Source of the DNA: Francisella sp. LA112445
Lineage (GTDB): Bacteria > Pseudomonadota > Gammaproteobacteria > Francisellales > Francisellaceae
Length of the DNA: 64,000 nucleotides
Direction: 5' to 3'
Assembly: GCF_012224145.1 (NCBI RefSeq)
Contig: NZ_CP041030.1
Location: forward strand, 1,674,001 to 1,738,000
A model generated the notes under the pieces. The model saw nothing but the letters and a program-made list of their open reading frames with translations. It was not told the DNA's origin and searched no databases. Both the position numbers and the translations under genes were made by a program. This document shows, piece by piece, positions 8,943-21,254 of the stretch; position 1 is the first letter of the stretch; every line of letters starts with the position of its first letter.

Positions 8943-10409
8943 TTAATCTATTTCTTGAATTAGCTGTTGATAAATACTATGCAATTTATTTGCCGAAGCA
9001 CTCCAACTTACATCCTGTTGCATAGCTGTTTTTCTGACCTTTCTCCAATCAACTTTACGATCGTATAATGCAAAAGCTCTACGAATAGCTCTCTTGTAAT
9101 CATCTATAGTAAACTTCTCAAATACAAATCCTGTTGCTGTATTATCTGCTAAGTTCTCTAATGATGTATCTGTCACAGTATCTGCCAAGCCTCCGACCTT
9201 ATGAACAAGAGGCAAAGTTCCATAAACTAATCCATAAAGCTGTGTCAAACCACACGGTTCAAAACGAGATGGTACCAAGATAACATCACAAGCTGCAACA
9301 ATTTCATGAGCATATTTTTCATCATAACCTATATATACAGATACAGAATCAGGATATTTCTCTGCTATTGCCTTAAACTCATCTTCTAAAATTCGATCGC
9401 CACTTCCTAATAAAACAAGTTGACCACCTTTAGATATGATCTCTTCTAAACCAGCAATAACAAGATGTAACCCTTTTTGTTCAGTTAAACGACTCACTAA
9501 ACCAAATAAAGGTGCTGTATTTTGTACTTTAAGTCCTTTATCTCTCTGTAAGAATGATTTATTTTTAGCTTTACTTATAGCAACAGACTCTTTCGAGTAT
9601 TTATTTTTTATAACAGGGTCTATTCGAGGATTCCACACATTTGGATCAACCCCATTTAAGATACCATATAAATCATTTTTCCTCTTAGAAAGTAATCCAT
9701 CTAAACCACAGCCTTGCTCATGTGATTGAATTTCTTTTGCATATGTAGGGCTAACAGTAGTTATCTTATCAGCAAAACTCAAACCTGCCTTCAAGAAAGA
9801 TATTTGACCATAAAACTCCATGCCATCCATATCTAAGAAATCTTTAGGCAACCCTAACTCTGGAAAAATATCCATAGGAAAAAGCCCTTGATATGCTAAA
9901 TTATGTATAGTGAATACAGACTTAACGCTTTTTATGCCTGTTGTAATTTCAGCTGCTTTTATATAAGCAGGAACTAGTCCTGAATGCCAATCATGTCCAT
10001 GTACGATATTAGGAATCCATTGACAATCAAGACCTTTTACTAACTCGGCAGCAACCCATCCTAATAAAGCAAACCTTTTATAGTTATCTGCATACTCTTT
10101 ATTATCCTTATCTGCATAAGGATTTCCTGGACGATTGTATAAAGCAGGTACATCAATTACATATATTTTGATTTTTGTGTTAGGAATTCTTGCTAAAAAT
10201 ATAGATACTTGATCATCAAAATTTGTTGATAATTCTATTAACAACTCTTTTTCTTCAACACTGTCCATAAAAGCAGGAAAGCCAGGAACTAATACCCGAC
10301 TATCAACTCCTAACTCTGACAATGCTGGAGGCAATGCAGCTGTTACATCTGCAAGCCCCCCTGTTTTTAGTAATGGATATAATTCACTACAAACATGTAA
10401 AACTCGCAT
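8943..10409 (-). CDS. glgA: Glycogen synthase (ADP-glucose dependent, GT5)
   Basis: GlgA elongates alpha-1,4-glucan chains from ADP-glucose. The donor-binding motif KTGGLADV is at residues 15-22, HGHDWHSGL and TIHNLAYQG follow in the N-terminal domain, and the C-terminal retaining-GT signature FEPCGLTQLYGLVYGTLPLV is intact. Length of 488 is normal for bacterial GT5 enzymes. It is 21 bases downstream of glgC and about 107 bases upstream of glgP, consistent with one transcript for ADP-glucose synthesis, polymerisation and breakdown. Confidence 0.96.
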   Translation of the reverse strand: MRVLHVCSELYPLLKTGGLADVTAALPPALSELGVDSRVLVPGFPAFMDSVEEKELLIELSTNFDDQVSIFLARIPNTKIKIYVIDVPALYNRPGNPYADKDNKEYADNYKRFALLGWVAAELVKGLDCQWIPNIVHGHDWHSGLVPAYIKAAEITTGIKSVKSVFTIHNLAYQGLFPMDIFPELGLPKDFLDMDGMEFYGQISFLKAGLSFADKITTVSPTYAKEIQSHEQGCGLDGLLSKRKNDLYGILNGVDPNVWNPRIDPVIKNKYSKESVAISKAKNKSFLQRDKGLKVQNTAPLFGLVSRLTEQKGLHLVIAGLEEIISKGGQLVLLGSGDRILEDEFKAIAEKYPDSVSVYIGYDEKYAHEIVAACDVILVPSRFEPCGLTQLYGLVYGTLPLVHKVGGLADTVTDTSLENLADNTATGFVFEKFTIDDYKRAIRRAFALYDRKVDWRKVRKTAMQQDVSWSASANKLHSIYQQLIQEID

Positions 10410-10430
10410 GATTTTCTCTTATAAGTTCAA

Positions 10431-11711
10431 TTAGCTTTTTTTGTTTAATTTATCAATCATAGGTTTAGTAACCAATACTACACCCTTTTCAGTTCTAAAG
10501 AAGTTTTTAGCATCTTCTTCAGGATTCTCACCTATTACCATACCAGCAGGAATATTACATCCCTTATCAATTATAACCTTTTTCAAGCGACAATTCTCGC
10601 CAATAACTACATCAGGCATAATTACTGACTGATCAATTTTACAGTATGATAATACTCTAACATTTGAAAACATTAATGTTTTCGAAAGCTCTGAGCCTAG
10701 TACAATACAGCCACCAGAAGTCAAAGTATTTGTAATTATACCATGATTGCCTTTTTGATCTGGAACAAATTTTGCAGGAGGTAACTGCTCTTGAGCAGTC
10801 CAAACAGGCCAGTCTTTATCATAAAGATTCAGCTCAGGAATATTTGCAGCTAAGTCAAGGTTTGCTTCCCAAAAAGCATCTATAGTTCCAACATCTCTCC
10901 AGTATGGTTCAACACCATCACCTCTTGGTACACATGACATACTAAAAGGATGGGCTAAAGCTTGTTGTTCTTTTACTACTCTTGGAATAATATCCTTACC
11001 AAAATCATGACTTGATGCACCATTTGCAATATCTTCTTCAAGTAGATCATATAAATAATCTGAATTAAATATATAGATCCCCATACTCGCTAAACATCTA
11101 TCAGAATCACCTGGAATCGTTGGTGCATTTTCTTGGGGCTTCTCAATAAAGCCTGTAATTTCACGCTCTTCATTAATACCCATTATCCCAAATGCAAATG
11201 CTTCTTCTTTAGGGATTTCAACACAGCCTACTGTACATTTATAGCCGCTTTTAACATGATCACGTAGCATTACTGAATAATCCATTTTATAAATATGATC
11301 ACCTGCTAGCACAACTACGTACTCTGGAGAATATGAACGTAAAATATCAATATTCTGATAAACTGCATCAGCGGTACCTCTATACCAATGCTCTTCATTA
11401 ACTCTTTGCTGAGCTGGAAGCAAATCTATAAACTCATTTAACTCCCCTCTTAAAAAGCCCCATCCGCGCTGTAAGTGACGTAACAACGAGTGTGACTTGT
11501 ATTGAGTTACAACACCTATCTTACGTATCCCAGAGTTCAAACAGTTTGATAAAGCAAAATCTATAATTCTAAACTTACCACCAAAATAAACTGCAGGCTT
11601 TGCACGAGTATCCGTAAGATTATATAAACGTGAGCCACGGCCTCCTGCTAAAACTAGCGCCATAGCTTTTTTATACAACTGATGATTTGGTGAAGTATCA
11701 GGATTTTTCAT
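10431..11711 (-). CDS. glgC: Glucose-1-phosphate adenylyltransferase
   Basis: GlgC makes ADP-glucose from ATP and glucose-1-phosphate, the committed and usually allosterically controlled step of bacterial glycogen synthesis. The nucleotide-binding motif GGRGSRL is at residues 23-29. [19 protein letters not shown], the catalytic [10 protein letters not shown], the sugar-binding GFIEKP and a C-terminal beta-helix region ([20 protein letters not shown]) follow. At 426 residues it matches the enterobacterial enzyme. It lies between pgm and glgA with short spacers, so substrate supply and use are encoded together. Confidence 0.96.
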   Translation of the reverse strand: MKNPDTSPNHQLYKKAMALVLAGGRGSRLYNLTDTRAKPAVYFGGKFRIIDFALSNCLNSGIRKIGVVTQYKSHSLLRHLQRGWGFLRGELNEFIDLLPAQQRVNEEHWYRGTADAVYQNIDILRSYSPEYVVVLAGDHIYKMDYSVMLRDHVKSGYKCTVGCVEIPKEEAFAFGIMGINEEREITGFIEKPQENAPTIPGDSDRCLASMGIYIFNSDYLYDLLEEDIANGASSHDFGKDIIPRVVKEQQALAHPFSMSCVPRGDGVEPYWRDVGTIDAFWEANLDLAANIPELNLYDKDWPVWTAQEQLPPAKFVPDQKGNHGIITNTLTSGGCIVLGSELSKTLMFSNVRVLSYCKIDQSVIMPDVVIGENCRLKKVIIDKGCNIPAGMVIGENPEEDAKNFFRTEKGVVLVTKPMIDKLNKKS

Positions 11712-11750
11712 AATATTATTAACTCCTTTGTTTAATATTTTTCTTAAGAA

Positions 11751-13682
<1,932 letters not shown>

Positions 13683-15611
13683 ATGAAAGATTTAAAACAA
13701 CAATGCAATACTGAAACTAACATAGGCGATCTAGATAAATATTATTTTCACGAAGGCAAACACATCTATGCATATAGTTTTATGGGTGCGCATGAAGCTA
13801 AAGAAAATGGTATAACAGGAATTAGGTTTACAACATGGGCTCCTAATGCAAAAAGTATCTGTGTAATTGGTGATTTTAGTTACTGGGGTATCAATGATAA
13901 TTACTACATGAAGCCAATAAGCGAAGCTGGCTTATGGAGTGTGTTTATACCAGAGGCAAAAAATGGTGATAAGTACAAATTCGTTGTTACAAGCAAACAT
14001 ACTAATCAAGAAGTTCACAAAAGTGATCCATATGCTGTTTTGTCTGAATTAAGACCTAATACAGCCTCTATCATTAATACAAAAACAGAATATAAATGGC
14101 ACGATGAGAAATGGCTAGAAAAGCGAGCTAAGACCAATCATTATGAAACTCCAATAAATACCTATGAACTACACCTAGCATCTTGGAAAACTAAAGATGG
14201 TGAGTTTATGAGCTATGATGAAATAGCAGAAACTCTTCCTAAATATGTTAAGGAAATGGGATATACGCACGTTGAGTTTATGCCTCTTCATGAACATCCT
14301 TTAGATGCATCTTGGGGATATCAACCAACAGGTTTTTACTCTGTGAATAGTCGCCATGGTGATCCTATGGGTCTAAAACGCCTTGTAGATAAACTTCATT
14401 GTGAAGACATCGGTGTAATTTTAGATTGGGTTCCAGGTCATTTCTGTAAAGATATACATGGTTTGATCAATTTTGATGGTAGTCCTTGTTATGAATACCA
14501 AAACTATAACAAAGCAGAAAATAAAGGCTGGGGGACAAAAAACTTTGATCTAGGTCGAAATGAAGTCAAATGCTTTTTAATATCAAATGCGATGTATTGG
14601 CTAAATGAGTTTCATATAGATGGAATTCGAGTTGATGCGGTATCAAATATTCTTTACTTAAATTATGATCGTGAAGATGGTCAATGGGAACCAAACATCT
14701 ATGGTGGCCATGAAAATTTAGAAGGAATAGCTTTCTTAAAAGAGCTAAACAGTGTACTTAAGCATACTTGCAAAGGTATTTTAACGATCGCTGAAGAATC
14801 ATCATCTTGGCCAGATATTTCAACACCTGTAGCAGACGGTGGTCTTGGCTTTGATTTTAAATGGAATATGGGGTGGATGAATGATACGCTACGCTATATT
14901 GCTCTAGATCCTATTTATCGTAAATACCATCATAATTTAATTACCTTCTCTATGGTTTACCACTACTCAGAGAAGTTTATCTTATCAATATCTCATGATG
15001 AGGTTGTCCATGGTAAGAAATCTCTGATCAATAAAATGTGGGGAGACTTATGGAACAAATATGCTGGATTACGTTTATATATGACATATATGATAGGTCA
15101 TCCTGGCAAGAAACTTATATTTATGGGTAGCGAATTTGGACAATTTGTTGAGTGGCGTGAATATGAACAATTACAGTGGCAAGTTGTTGATGAGTATGAC
15201 TCTCATAAGCAAACGTTAGAATTTTTTAAAGAATTAAATGATTTTTATCGTAGCGAGACAGCTCTATGGGAATGTGACTATGATCATCATGGCTTTAGAT
15301 GGATAGATGCTAACAACTCTGAACAAAGTATCCTATCTTTTATCAGAAGTGACAAAGCTGGTAATCATCTAGTCTTTATATGTAACTTCACTCCCGAAGT
15401 GTATTATGATTATCACATTGGCGTACCAAAAGCAGGTTCATATAAAGAAGTATTTAACTCAGATGAACTTAAATTCGGTGGCTCTGGGCAAGTTATTGAA
15501 GATAAAATATTTACAGAACCAGAGGCTTCTCATGGCTTTGATCAAAGAGTCAGCATCAAGATACCTCCAATGGCTACATTAGTTCTAAAACCGGTAGCCT
15601 CAAAAAAATAA
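13683..15611 (+). CDS. glgB: 1,4-alpha-glucan branching enzyme
   Basis: GlgB cuts alpha-1,4 chains and rejoins them as alpha-1,6 branches in glycogen. It has a single N-terminal CBM48 ([20 protein letters not shown]) followed by the GH13_9 barrel, with nucleophile Asp near residue 318 (GIRVDAVSN), acid/base Glu near 371 (TIAEESSS) and the third Asp near 439 ([11 protein letters not shown]). It lacks the extra N1 module of the E. coli enzyme, giving about 642 residues. The ATG at 13683 is preceded at five bases by GGGAG, whereas the ATG at 13608 has no such site, so the shorter start is used. It is followed 37 bases later by pulB. Confidence 0.95.
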   Translation: MKDLKQQCNTETNIGDLDKYYFHEGKHIYAYSFMGAHEAKENGITGIRFTTWAPNAKSICVIGDFSYWGINDNYYMKPISEAGLWSVFIPEAKNGDKYKFVVTSKHTNQEVHKSDPYAVLSELRPNTASIINTKTEYKWHDEKWLEKRAKTNHYETPINTYELHLASWKTKDGEFMSYDEIAETLPKYVKEMGYTHVEFMPLHEHPLDASWGYQPTGFYSVNSRHGDPMGLKRLVDKLHCEDIGVILDWVPGHFCKDIHGLINFDGSPCYEYQNYNKAENKGWGTKNFDLGRNEVKCFLISNAMYWLNEFHIDGIRVDAVSNILYLNYDREDGQWEPNIYGGHENLEGIAFLKELNSVLKHTCKGILTIAEESSSWPDISTPVADGGLGFDFKWNMGWMNDTLRYIALDPIYRKYHHNLITFSMVYHYSEKFILSISHDEVVHGKKSLINKMWGDLWNKYAGLRLYMTYMIGHPGKKLIFMGSEFGQFVEWREYEQLQWQVVDEYDSHKQTLEFFKELNDFYRSETALWECDYDHHGFRWIDANNSEQSILSFIRSDKAGNHLVFICNFTPEVYYDYHIGVPKAGSYKEVFNSDELKFGGSGQVIEDKIFTEPEASHGFDQRVSIKIPPMATLVLKPVASKK

Positions 15612-15648
15612 TCACACGTATATCTTAATTTAAAGAGAATTATATTAT

Positions 15649-18600
15649 ATGCAAACAATAGATCAAAACATATGGATTCAGGACAAGCATGGAAACTTTA
15701 GTTTGCTAAATGTTGCTCATGATATTAGTCTAGATTTTGAAACAAATAGTATTAGATTTAGAATACAAGCAAATGGGTTCTTACATGGTTATGTTGTTGG
15801 GAAATTTAACGACTGGAAAAAGCAAGAAGACCTAAAACTAACATGGACTATAGATAATGATGACGGTAGCTTATGGCTAAATAAAGATATATTTTCTATA
15901 AATAACCTTGTACCAGGTACAAACCAGTATTCTTTTATATTAGTTGATCGAGATGGTAATGAGTTTAAGGTCTCAATCAATGATAATGATTTTATTCCTC
16001 TAAGTTTCAACTGGCTCGTTAGTTCAAATAAGCTTGAAATCAAATCATCAGAAAATTTTATAGCTTTAGGTTATAAAGTTGACTTAGTTGCAGTTACAAA
16101 ATCAGTTAGCCAACGTTACAAAATTGTTGATGTAGATTGGCAGGTTTACCCTAAAAATCCCCAAATACACATTACGGATAATAAGCTTTTTGTTGATCCG
16201 AATATTAGTGAAGAAATCTCTCAAATAAATATCAAATGCTTTAGCAAACAAGATCCATCGATCACCGCTGAAAAGAGTTTTGAGATTGTCAGAGAAAAAC
16301 GCCAAGGCGCTCTAGTACATTTCATAAAAAAAGATCGTCAATATCATGGTGAAAATTTCAGCTGGGATTTATGGACATATAGTGAAGATCAAACCACTGA
16401 AATAGTATTTCTATCTAGTCAAAGTGATTTTGGTTTTTATGCTTTATGTGATAAAGATAATGTTATCGCAAGAAAAAAAACATGGGGCATAAATTGGCAT
16501 AATGAATGGAGTGAACAAACAAACTCTTTTGATATATCTGAACAATATAACAACTACTACATTATCCATGGTGATACCTGTATTTATACATCGTTAGTTG
16601 ATGTTATAAACAGAACAAATCCTAGAATCGAATATGCTGTGATGGATGAGAGTGATAAAATCAAGGTTCACCTCTCAGATAGACCTCTAGTTGGGACAAT
16701 ATTTGAGTTATGGATAAACTCTAATAAAGCTAAGGATGTTGATATTATTGTAAAAGAGAAGTCACAACAGGTAATATTCACAAACCTTCCTGAAGACATA
16801 AAAGGCTCAGATTTAGTTGAAATTCGTGCAAATAATACCTTTTTACCAACGAAAGTATTAATGAGAAATTACTTAGATAAATTTTACTACCCTAAAAATG
16901 ATATGGGAGTGACTTTTAGTCAAAATACAATATCTCTAAGACTATGGGCACCCACAGCTAAAAAAGTTGAAGTCCTTTTATATAACAAAGATTTAGCTAA
17001 CAACAAAGAACAAGCTGATTTCTCATATGAATTAATACCAGAACCTGAATATGGAACACATCATATAGAAATCAATCGTAACAGTTATGAAAATAAATAC
17101 TATTTGTATAGACTGTATTTTGATGACTTAGATCCTCGAGGAAACATCTATACAAAAATAACTTATGCAGTAGACCCTTACACATGCGGTTTGGGTATAA
17201 ATGGCGATAGCGGTTTCTTGGTAGATCTTGGTAATCCTGATCTAATGCCAGAAAACTGGCTTGAGGATCAATCACAAAATATCGCTAGTAAAGATGATGC
17301 TATTCTTTATGAAGTACATCTACGTGATTTCACAATAAGTCCTGAAAGTGGCATAGATGAAAATCTTCGAGGTAAATTCCTTGGAGCTGTAGAGGAAAAT
17401 TCAGTTTATAATGATGGCAATAAACAAGTCTCAACGGGAATAGATAGCTTAGTTGAACTTGGTATTACGCATGTACATCTATTGCCTATATTTGATTTTT
17501 CTTCTGTTGATGAGAAGAGAATTAATGAAGAAGACAATAGAAACTGGGGATATGACCCTAAAAACTATAATGCCCCAGATGGTAGTTATTCTCTGGACCC
17601 CTATGATCCAACTCAAAGAATCAAGGGTGTTCGAACAATGATTCTAAAATTCCATCAAAAAGGTATAGGTGTCGTCATGGATATGGTTTATAACCATATG
17701 ACTGACACATCAAATCTAGATAAGATTGTACCTAAATACTACTTTAGAACTGATGAGTTTGGTAATTTCACCAACGGCTCAGGCTGTGGTAACGAGTTAG
17801 CAACTGAGCGTCCTATGATAAGTAAATTTATCCAAGATTCTGTTGTTCACTGGGTTAAAAACTATAAGATAAATGGTGTTCGTTTTGATCTAATGGAGTT
17901 GATTGACTTAGATACCATCAAAAATATAGTAACCAAAGTAAAACAAGTCGATCCAAATGTGATAATCTACGGTGAGCCATGGAAAGCTGATCACTCACCT
18001 TTGACTAATGGTACTTATAGAGGTACTCAACGAAACCAAGACTTCTCTATCTTTAACGATTCATTTAGAGATGCTATTCGTGGTAATAATAATCCTGGCA
18101 ATGGATTTATAAATGGTAACCCTCATAATCCTGAAAATATGGGTAACGTTATTGAAGGTTTAAGAGGCTCTATCCATAACTTAACTGCTAAACCAAATGA
18201 ATCTATCAACTATGCTGATGCTCATGATAACTATACACTATGGGATCAAATAGAAAAGAGTCAAAATCATAATATCGCAACAAACTGCTATAGGAAGAAT
18301 ATACCTAGTGATATTTTCCAAAGTACTCTTGTGCGTCAAAACGCCCTAGCCTTAGGAATAATCTTAACTGCCCAAGGGATACCATTTCTTCATGGTGGTG
18401 TAGAGTTTTTAAGAACTAAACAAGGCGATCATAACAGCTATAAAAGTGGCGATGAGATAAATGCTTTCCATTGGTCTGATAAACTTCACTACAAAGACTT
18501 TTTTGACTATGTTAAAGGACTTATAAAACTACGTAAGGAGCATCCTGCATTTAGTATAAATGATAGAGAAATTGTTGATAAAAACCTAAACATAACAACC

Positions 18601-18864
18601 GCTCATCATGATAGTAAATCAGGAGTTATTATCTCTCATTTTAAAAACTATGCTAACGGTGATAGTTGGAAAGATATTGTTATAATTTATAATGCAACGG
18701 CTATTGATAATTATGATATAAATGATCTTTTACCAAAACCTGATAGTAAAGAGTGGCATATTGTTGCTAACTATAGACAAGCTGGCACAGAAACCATACA
18801 AAAGGTTAGCGTTGGCGAGCTTCCAAGCCTAAGGTCTCACTCATTAATGATTATCCATAGTTAA
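15649..18864 (+). CDS. pulB: Type I pullulanase / glycogen debranching enzyme (GH13)
   Basis: Hydrolyses alpha-1,6 branch points of glycogen or pullulan. The N-terminal 400 residues form beta-rich modules, including a stretch like carbohydrate-binding starch modules. They are followed by a CBM48-like domain (LRLWAPTAKKVEVLLYN) and the catalytic barrel with the pullulanase signature NWGYDPKNYNAPDGSYS. Catalytic residues are Asp near 747 (GVRFDLMELID), Glu near 776 (IIYGEPWKAD) and Asp near 860 (YADAHDNYTLWD). No signal peptide is seen, so it is probably cytoplasmic and takes the place of GlgX in this locus. The symbol follows usage in Francisella annotation as I recall it. Confidence 0.9.
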   Translation: MQTIDQNIWIQDKHGNFSLLNVAHDISLDFETNSIRFRIQANGFLHGYVVGKFNDWKKQEDLKLTWTIDNDDGSLWLNKDIFSINNLVPGTNQYSFILVDRDGNEFKVSINDNDFIPLSFNWLVSSNKLEIKSSENFIALGYKVDLVAVTKSVSQRYKIVDVDWQVYPKNPQIHITDNKLFVDPNISEEISQINIKCFSKQDPSITAEKSFEIVREKRQGALVHFIKKDRQYHGENFSWDLWTYSEDQTTEIVFLSSQSDFGFYALCDKDNVIARKKTWGINWHNEWSEQTNSFDISEQYNNYYIIHGDTCIYTSLVDVINRTNPRIEYAVMDESDKIKVHLSDRPLVGTIFELWINSNKAKDVDIIVKEKSQQVIFTNLPEDIKGSDLVEIRANNTFLPTKVLMRNYLDKFYYPKNDMGVTFSQNTISLRLWAPTAKKVEVLLYNKDLANNKEQADFSYELIPEPEYGTHHIEINRNSYENKYYLYRLYFDDLDPRGNIYTKITYAVDPYTCGLGINGDSGFLVDLGNPDLMPENWLEDQSQNIASKDDAILYEVHLRDFTISPESGIDENLRGKFLGAVEENSVYNDGNKQVSTGIDSLVELGITHVHLLPIFDFSSVDEKRINEEDNRNWGYDPKNYNAPDGSYSLDPYDPTQRIKGVRTMILKFHQKGIGVVMDMVYNHMTDTSNLDKIVPKYYFRTDEFGNFTNGSGCGNELATERPMISKFIQDSVVHWVKNYKINGVRFDLMELIDLDTIKNIVTKVKQVDPNVIIYGEPWKADHSPLTNGTYRGTQRNQDFSIFNDSFRDAIRGNNNPGNGFINGNPHNPENMGNVIEGLRGSIHNLTAKPNESINYADAHDNYTLWDQIEKSQNHNIATNCYRKNIPSDIFQSTLVRQNALALGIILTAQGIPFLHGGVEFLRTKQGDHNSYKSGDEINAFHWSDKLHYKDFFDYVKGLIKLRKEHPAFSINDREIVDKNLNITTAHHDSKSGVIISHFKNYANGDSWKDIVIIYNATAIDNYDINDLLPKPDSKEWHIVANYRQAGTETIQKVSVGELPSLRSHSLMIIHS

Positions 18865-18879
18865 ATCATAGGTAAATAT

Positions 18880-19722
18880 ATGTTAGATATCTTTAAAACT
18901 CCTATAAATACTAAAACTAAATTCTTACTATCAACATCAGGTAGTAATTCTTCGATAACAAGGCATAACACCGCTATACAAAAATTAGGTCTAAATCTGT
19001 GTTATTTCACATTTGAGGGAGAAATCTCAGCAAAGACTTATACTGATGCAATTAGAGCACCTTTTATAAATGGTGGTACTGTTACAGCTCATAATGGTCT
19101 AAAATCAAAAGTAATCCCTTTCTTAGATTATGTTGAGCCTCTTGCCGAACAGACTTTAGCTGTAAATACTATTATTAATAAAGATGGTAAACTTTATGGT
19201 TATAATACTGATTGCTATGGCTTACAAACAGCTTTAGCTAAAGGTATAAAAGAATCTAAACAAGATATCAAAACTGCTGTGATTTATGGCAATGGTGGCG
19301 TCTCTGGTGTTGCTTTTAAAGTGCTACAAGATTTAGGTATCAAAGTAACTATTATTGGTAGAAATGCTGAGAAAGTAGCTCAAAAGAGAAAAGAACTTGG
19401 TATAGATAACATCCCCCACTTTGAAGGGCCTTACGATCTAGTAGTTGATGCAACCCCTATTTCATCATCTGCTAATCTAGAGCAAAATACTCAATTTATA
19501 GATTTAGTTAAAAATGCAAAAATAGTATTTTGTCATGCTATGCCTGAAAAGGATAATAAGAAAAATCATCTACTAGAATACTGTAATAAAAATAATATTT
19601 TCTATATCTCAGGTGAAGATATGTATATTGCCCAACTTATAAAGCAATATATGATTTATTTTGAAAATCTCAATCAAAGGGAAATCTCTGAAAAAGATAT
19701 TATTAAAGCTTGGGGATTGTAA
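18880..19722 (+). CDS. Shikimate dehydrogenase-like protein
   Basis: An AroE-family NADP-dependent oxidoreductase of 280 residues. Visible are the substrate-side segment SGSNSSITRHN, LAVNTI, the catalytic-Asp motif YGYNTDCYGL, and the Rossmann segment VIYGNGGVSGVAFK with TIIGRNAEK. The usual NVTxPFK motif carrying the catalytic lysine is replaced by TVTAHNGLKSK, which puts the lysine two residues further on and loses the proline. Activity on shikimate is therefore uncertain; quinate or another substrate is possible. It sits 15 bases after pulB and overlaps the next gene by one base, so it is read with the glycogen genes. Confidence 0.75.
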   Translation: MLDIFKTPINTKTKFLLSTSGSNSSITRHNTAIQKLGLNLCYFTFEGEISAKTYTDAIRAPFINGGTVTAHNGLKSKVIPFLDYVEPLAEQTLAVNTIINKDGKLYGYNTDCYGLQTALAKGIKESKQDIKTAVIYGNGGVSGVAFKVLQDLGIKVTIIGRNAEKVAQKRKELGIDNIPHFEGPYDLVVDATPISSSANLEQNTQFIDLVKNAKIVFCHAMPEKDNKKNHLLEYCNKNNIFYISGEDMYIAQLIKQYMIYFENLNQREISEKDIIKAWGL

Positions 19723-21242
19723 TGACTATATTTAGCCTAGAATTAAATAAAGATTTTAAAATCTCAAACACAAAAGGACAAAGAATTTATTTCCATGAAA
19801 AAAATTTCCTAGAGCTTTGCAAGAACAACTCTCTGAAAATTTCAAAAGATGAGCTCTCTAGCTATAATTTAGAAAATAAGCTAATTAATCCTCTACCAGT
19901 TCATAGATATAGCAAAGAAGAGCTATGTAGTTATATAGAAACAAAATATCACCTTAATAATTTAAAAGAAGAAAAAACACTATACCCTGAATGGTTATTA
20001 TTTTACATAGCAGCTCAAAAGTATAGCTCTTGTTATATCAAAGGTGAATTTGAAAAATATATATCATTTTTTGAAAAAATCGCAGAGATTAGACATAAGA
20101 ATTATATAAAAAATAATCCCAAAAATTTCATTAATACATTTAATAACTATGATGAACTTCTTGAAACTTTAAATGTTAGTTTTGACAAGTTCATAAGACC
20201 CTTAGTAAAAAAGCTTAATAAAGAAGAGCTTTTCAATTTCTTAGTTTTCTTATGGAAATTCCATAGCGAGCTAAAGAATTTAGAAAAGTATAAATTAATG
20301 TGGAACCTTGAAACATATATAATAGAATGTATGAATCTACTAACAGACAAGAAAATCGATTTTCAACACATCTATACACACCACAAAAAATTAGTGAAAT
20401 GTCGAAGCAATAAATCCCCACTTCATGAAATCCAAATAAATTTGCCTTTGTATATCAAAGAAAATCATTTCCACTTTGACAACAACCCTAATAATGGCCC
20501 AACTATATTAGATAAAATAAATATTTGTTTAGAGAAAAGTATTTCAGCTGATGAGCTTATAGAAGTTTTTACAGCTAATGATAAAATCCAAAATTTAGTA
20601 TTTTCACGTCTTGAAATAGATAGATTTTATGACAGCAACAAATTTAATGAGTTTGTAATGAAATCACTTATTAAAAATTTTGTTTTAGAAATTGAGTCAC
20701 TAATTATTGATAAGGTTCCTAAAAATCAAGATGGGTTATTTGACAACATAAAACAATTTAAAAAAGGAAGCTGTAGGTTTTCAGAATATCGGGGGCAAGT
20801 TGCTATTACTACTAATACAAGCTGGTCAGAACTATCTCAAAAAATAAATAATATTAAAAATGATAATAAGGATTATAAAAACAAATTAATAAGAATTATT
20901 GAAGAATATAATGATATTAGTCAAATTCAAGAAAAAGTTAATAACTTAAACGAATCAGTAAAATTAGATAAAAAAGATAATATCCTAAAGCAGAAAATAA
21001 ATTTCTATATCAACAAACTTAAGCCTGAAAATAAAAGTGAAATAAAGAAAGATATTATAAGTTTAATAGAAAATAGTCCTATAGAAAAACATTTAATGAT
21101 TTACTATCACTTTAGAAACTATTTTGCCCATAACCATGTAAATGTAGATGAACTTATTTGGTCAGAAAGTGGAGAATATATAAGGACAATTCTAGAATCT
21201 GCAATAATAACTATCTATTTTGTTGCTACTTTCAAAAAATAA
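19722..21242 (+). CDS. Hypothetical protein with C-terminal HEPN-like RNYFAH motif
   Basis: About 506 residues, highly AT-rich coding sequence, Lys/Asn/Ile-rich, no signal peptide or membrane segment. Near residues 465-470 it has RNYFAH within YHFRNYFAHNHVN, the R-x4-H pattern of HEPN ribonuclease domains, with a helix on either side. The N-terminal 400 residues are predicted helical with no recognised motif. The ATG at 19722 overlaps the previous stop (TAATG) and follows GGGGA, so translation is probably coupled to the AroE-like gene. The function is unknown; an RNase or abortive-infection role is only a possibility from the motif. Confidence 0.75.
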   Translation: MTIFSLELNKDFKISNTKGQRIYFHEKNFLELCKNNSLKISKDELSSYNLENKLINPLPVHRYSKEELCSYIETKYHLNNLKEEKTLYPEWLLFYIAAQKYSSCYIKGEFEKYISFFEKIAEIRHKNYIKNNPKNFINTFNNYDELLETLNVSFDKFIRPLVKKLNKEELFNFLVFLWKFHSELKNLEKYKLMWNLETYIIECMNLLTDKKIDFQHIYTHHKKLVKCRSNKSPLHEIQINLPLYIKENHFHFDNNPNNGPTILDKINICLEKSISADELIEVFTANDKIQNLVFSRLEIDRFYDSNKFNEFVMKSLIKNFVLEIESLIIDKVPKNQDGLFDNIKQFKKGSCRFSEYRGQVAITTNTSWSELSQKINNIKNDNKDYKNKLIRIIEEYNDISQIQEKVNNLNESVKLDKKDNILKQKINFYINKLKPENKSEIKKDIISLIENSPIEKHLMIYYHFRNYFAHNHVNVDELIWSESGEYIRTILESAIITIYFVATFKK

Positions 21243-21254
21243 CTATAATAATGT

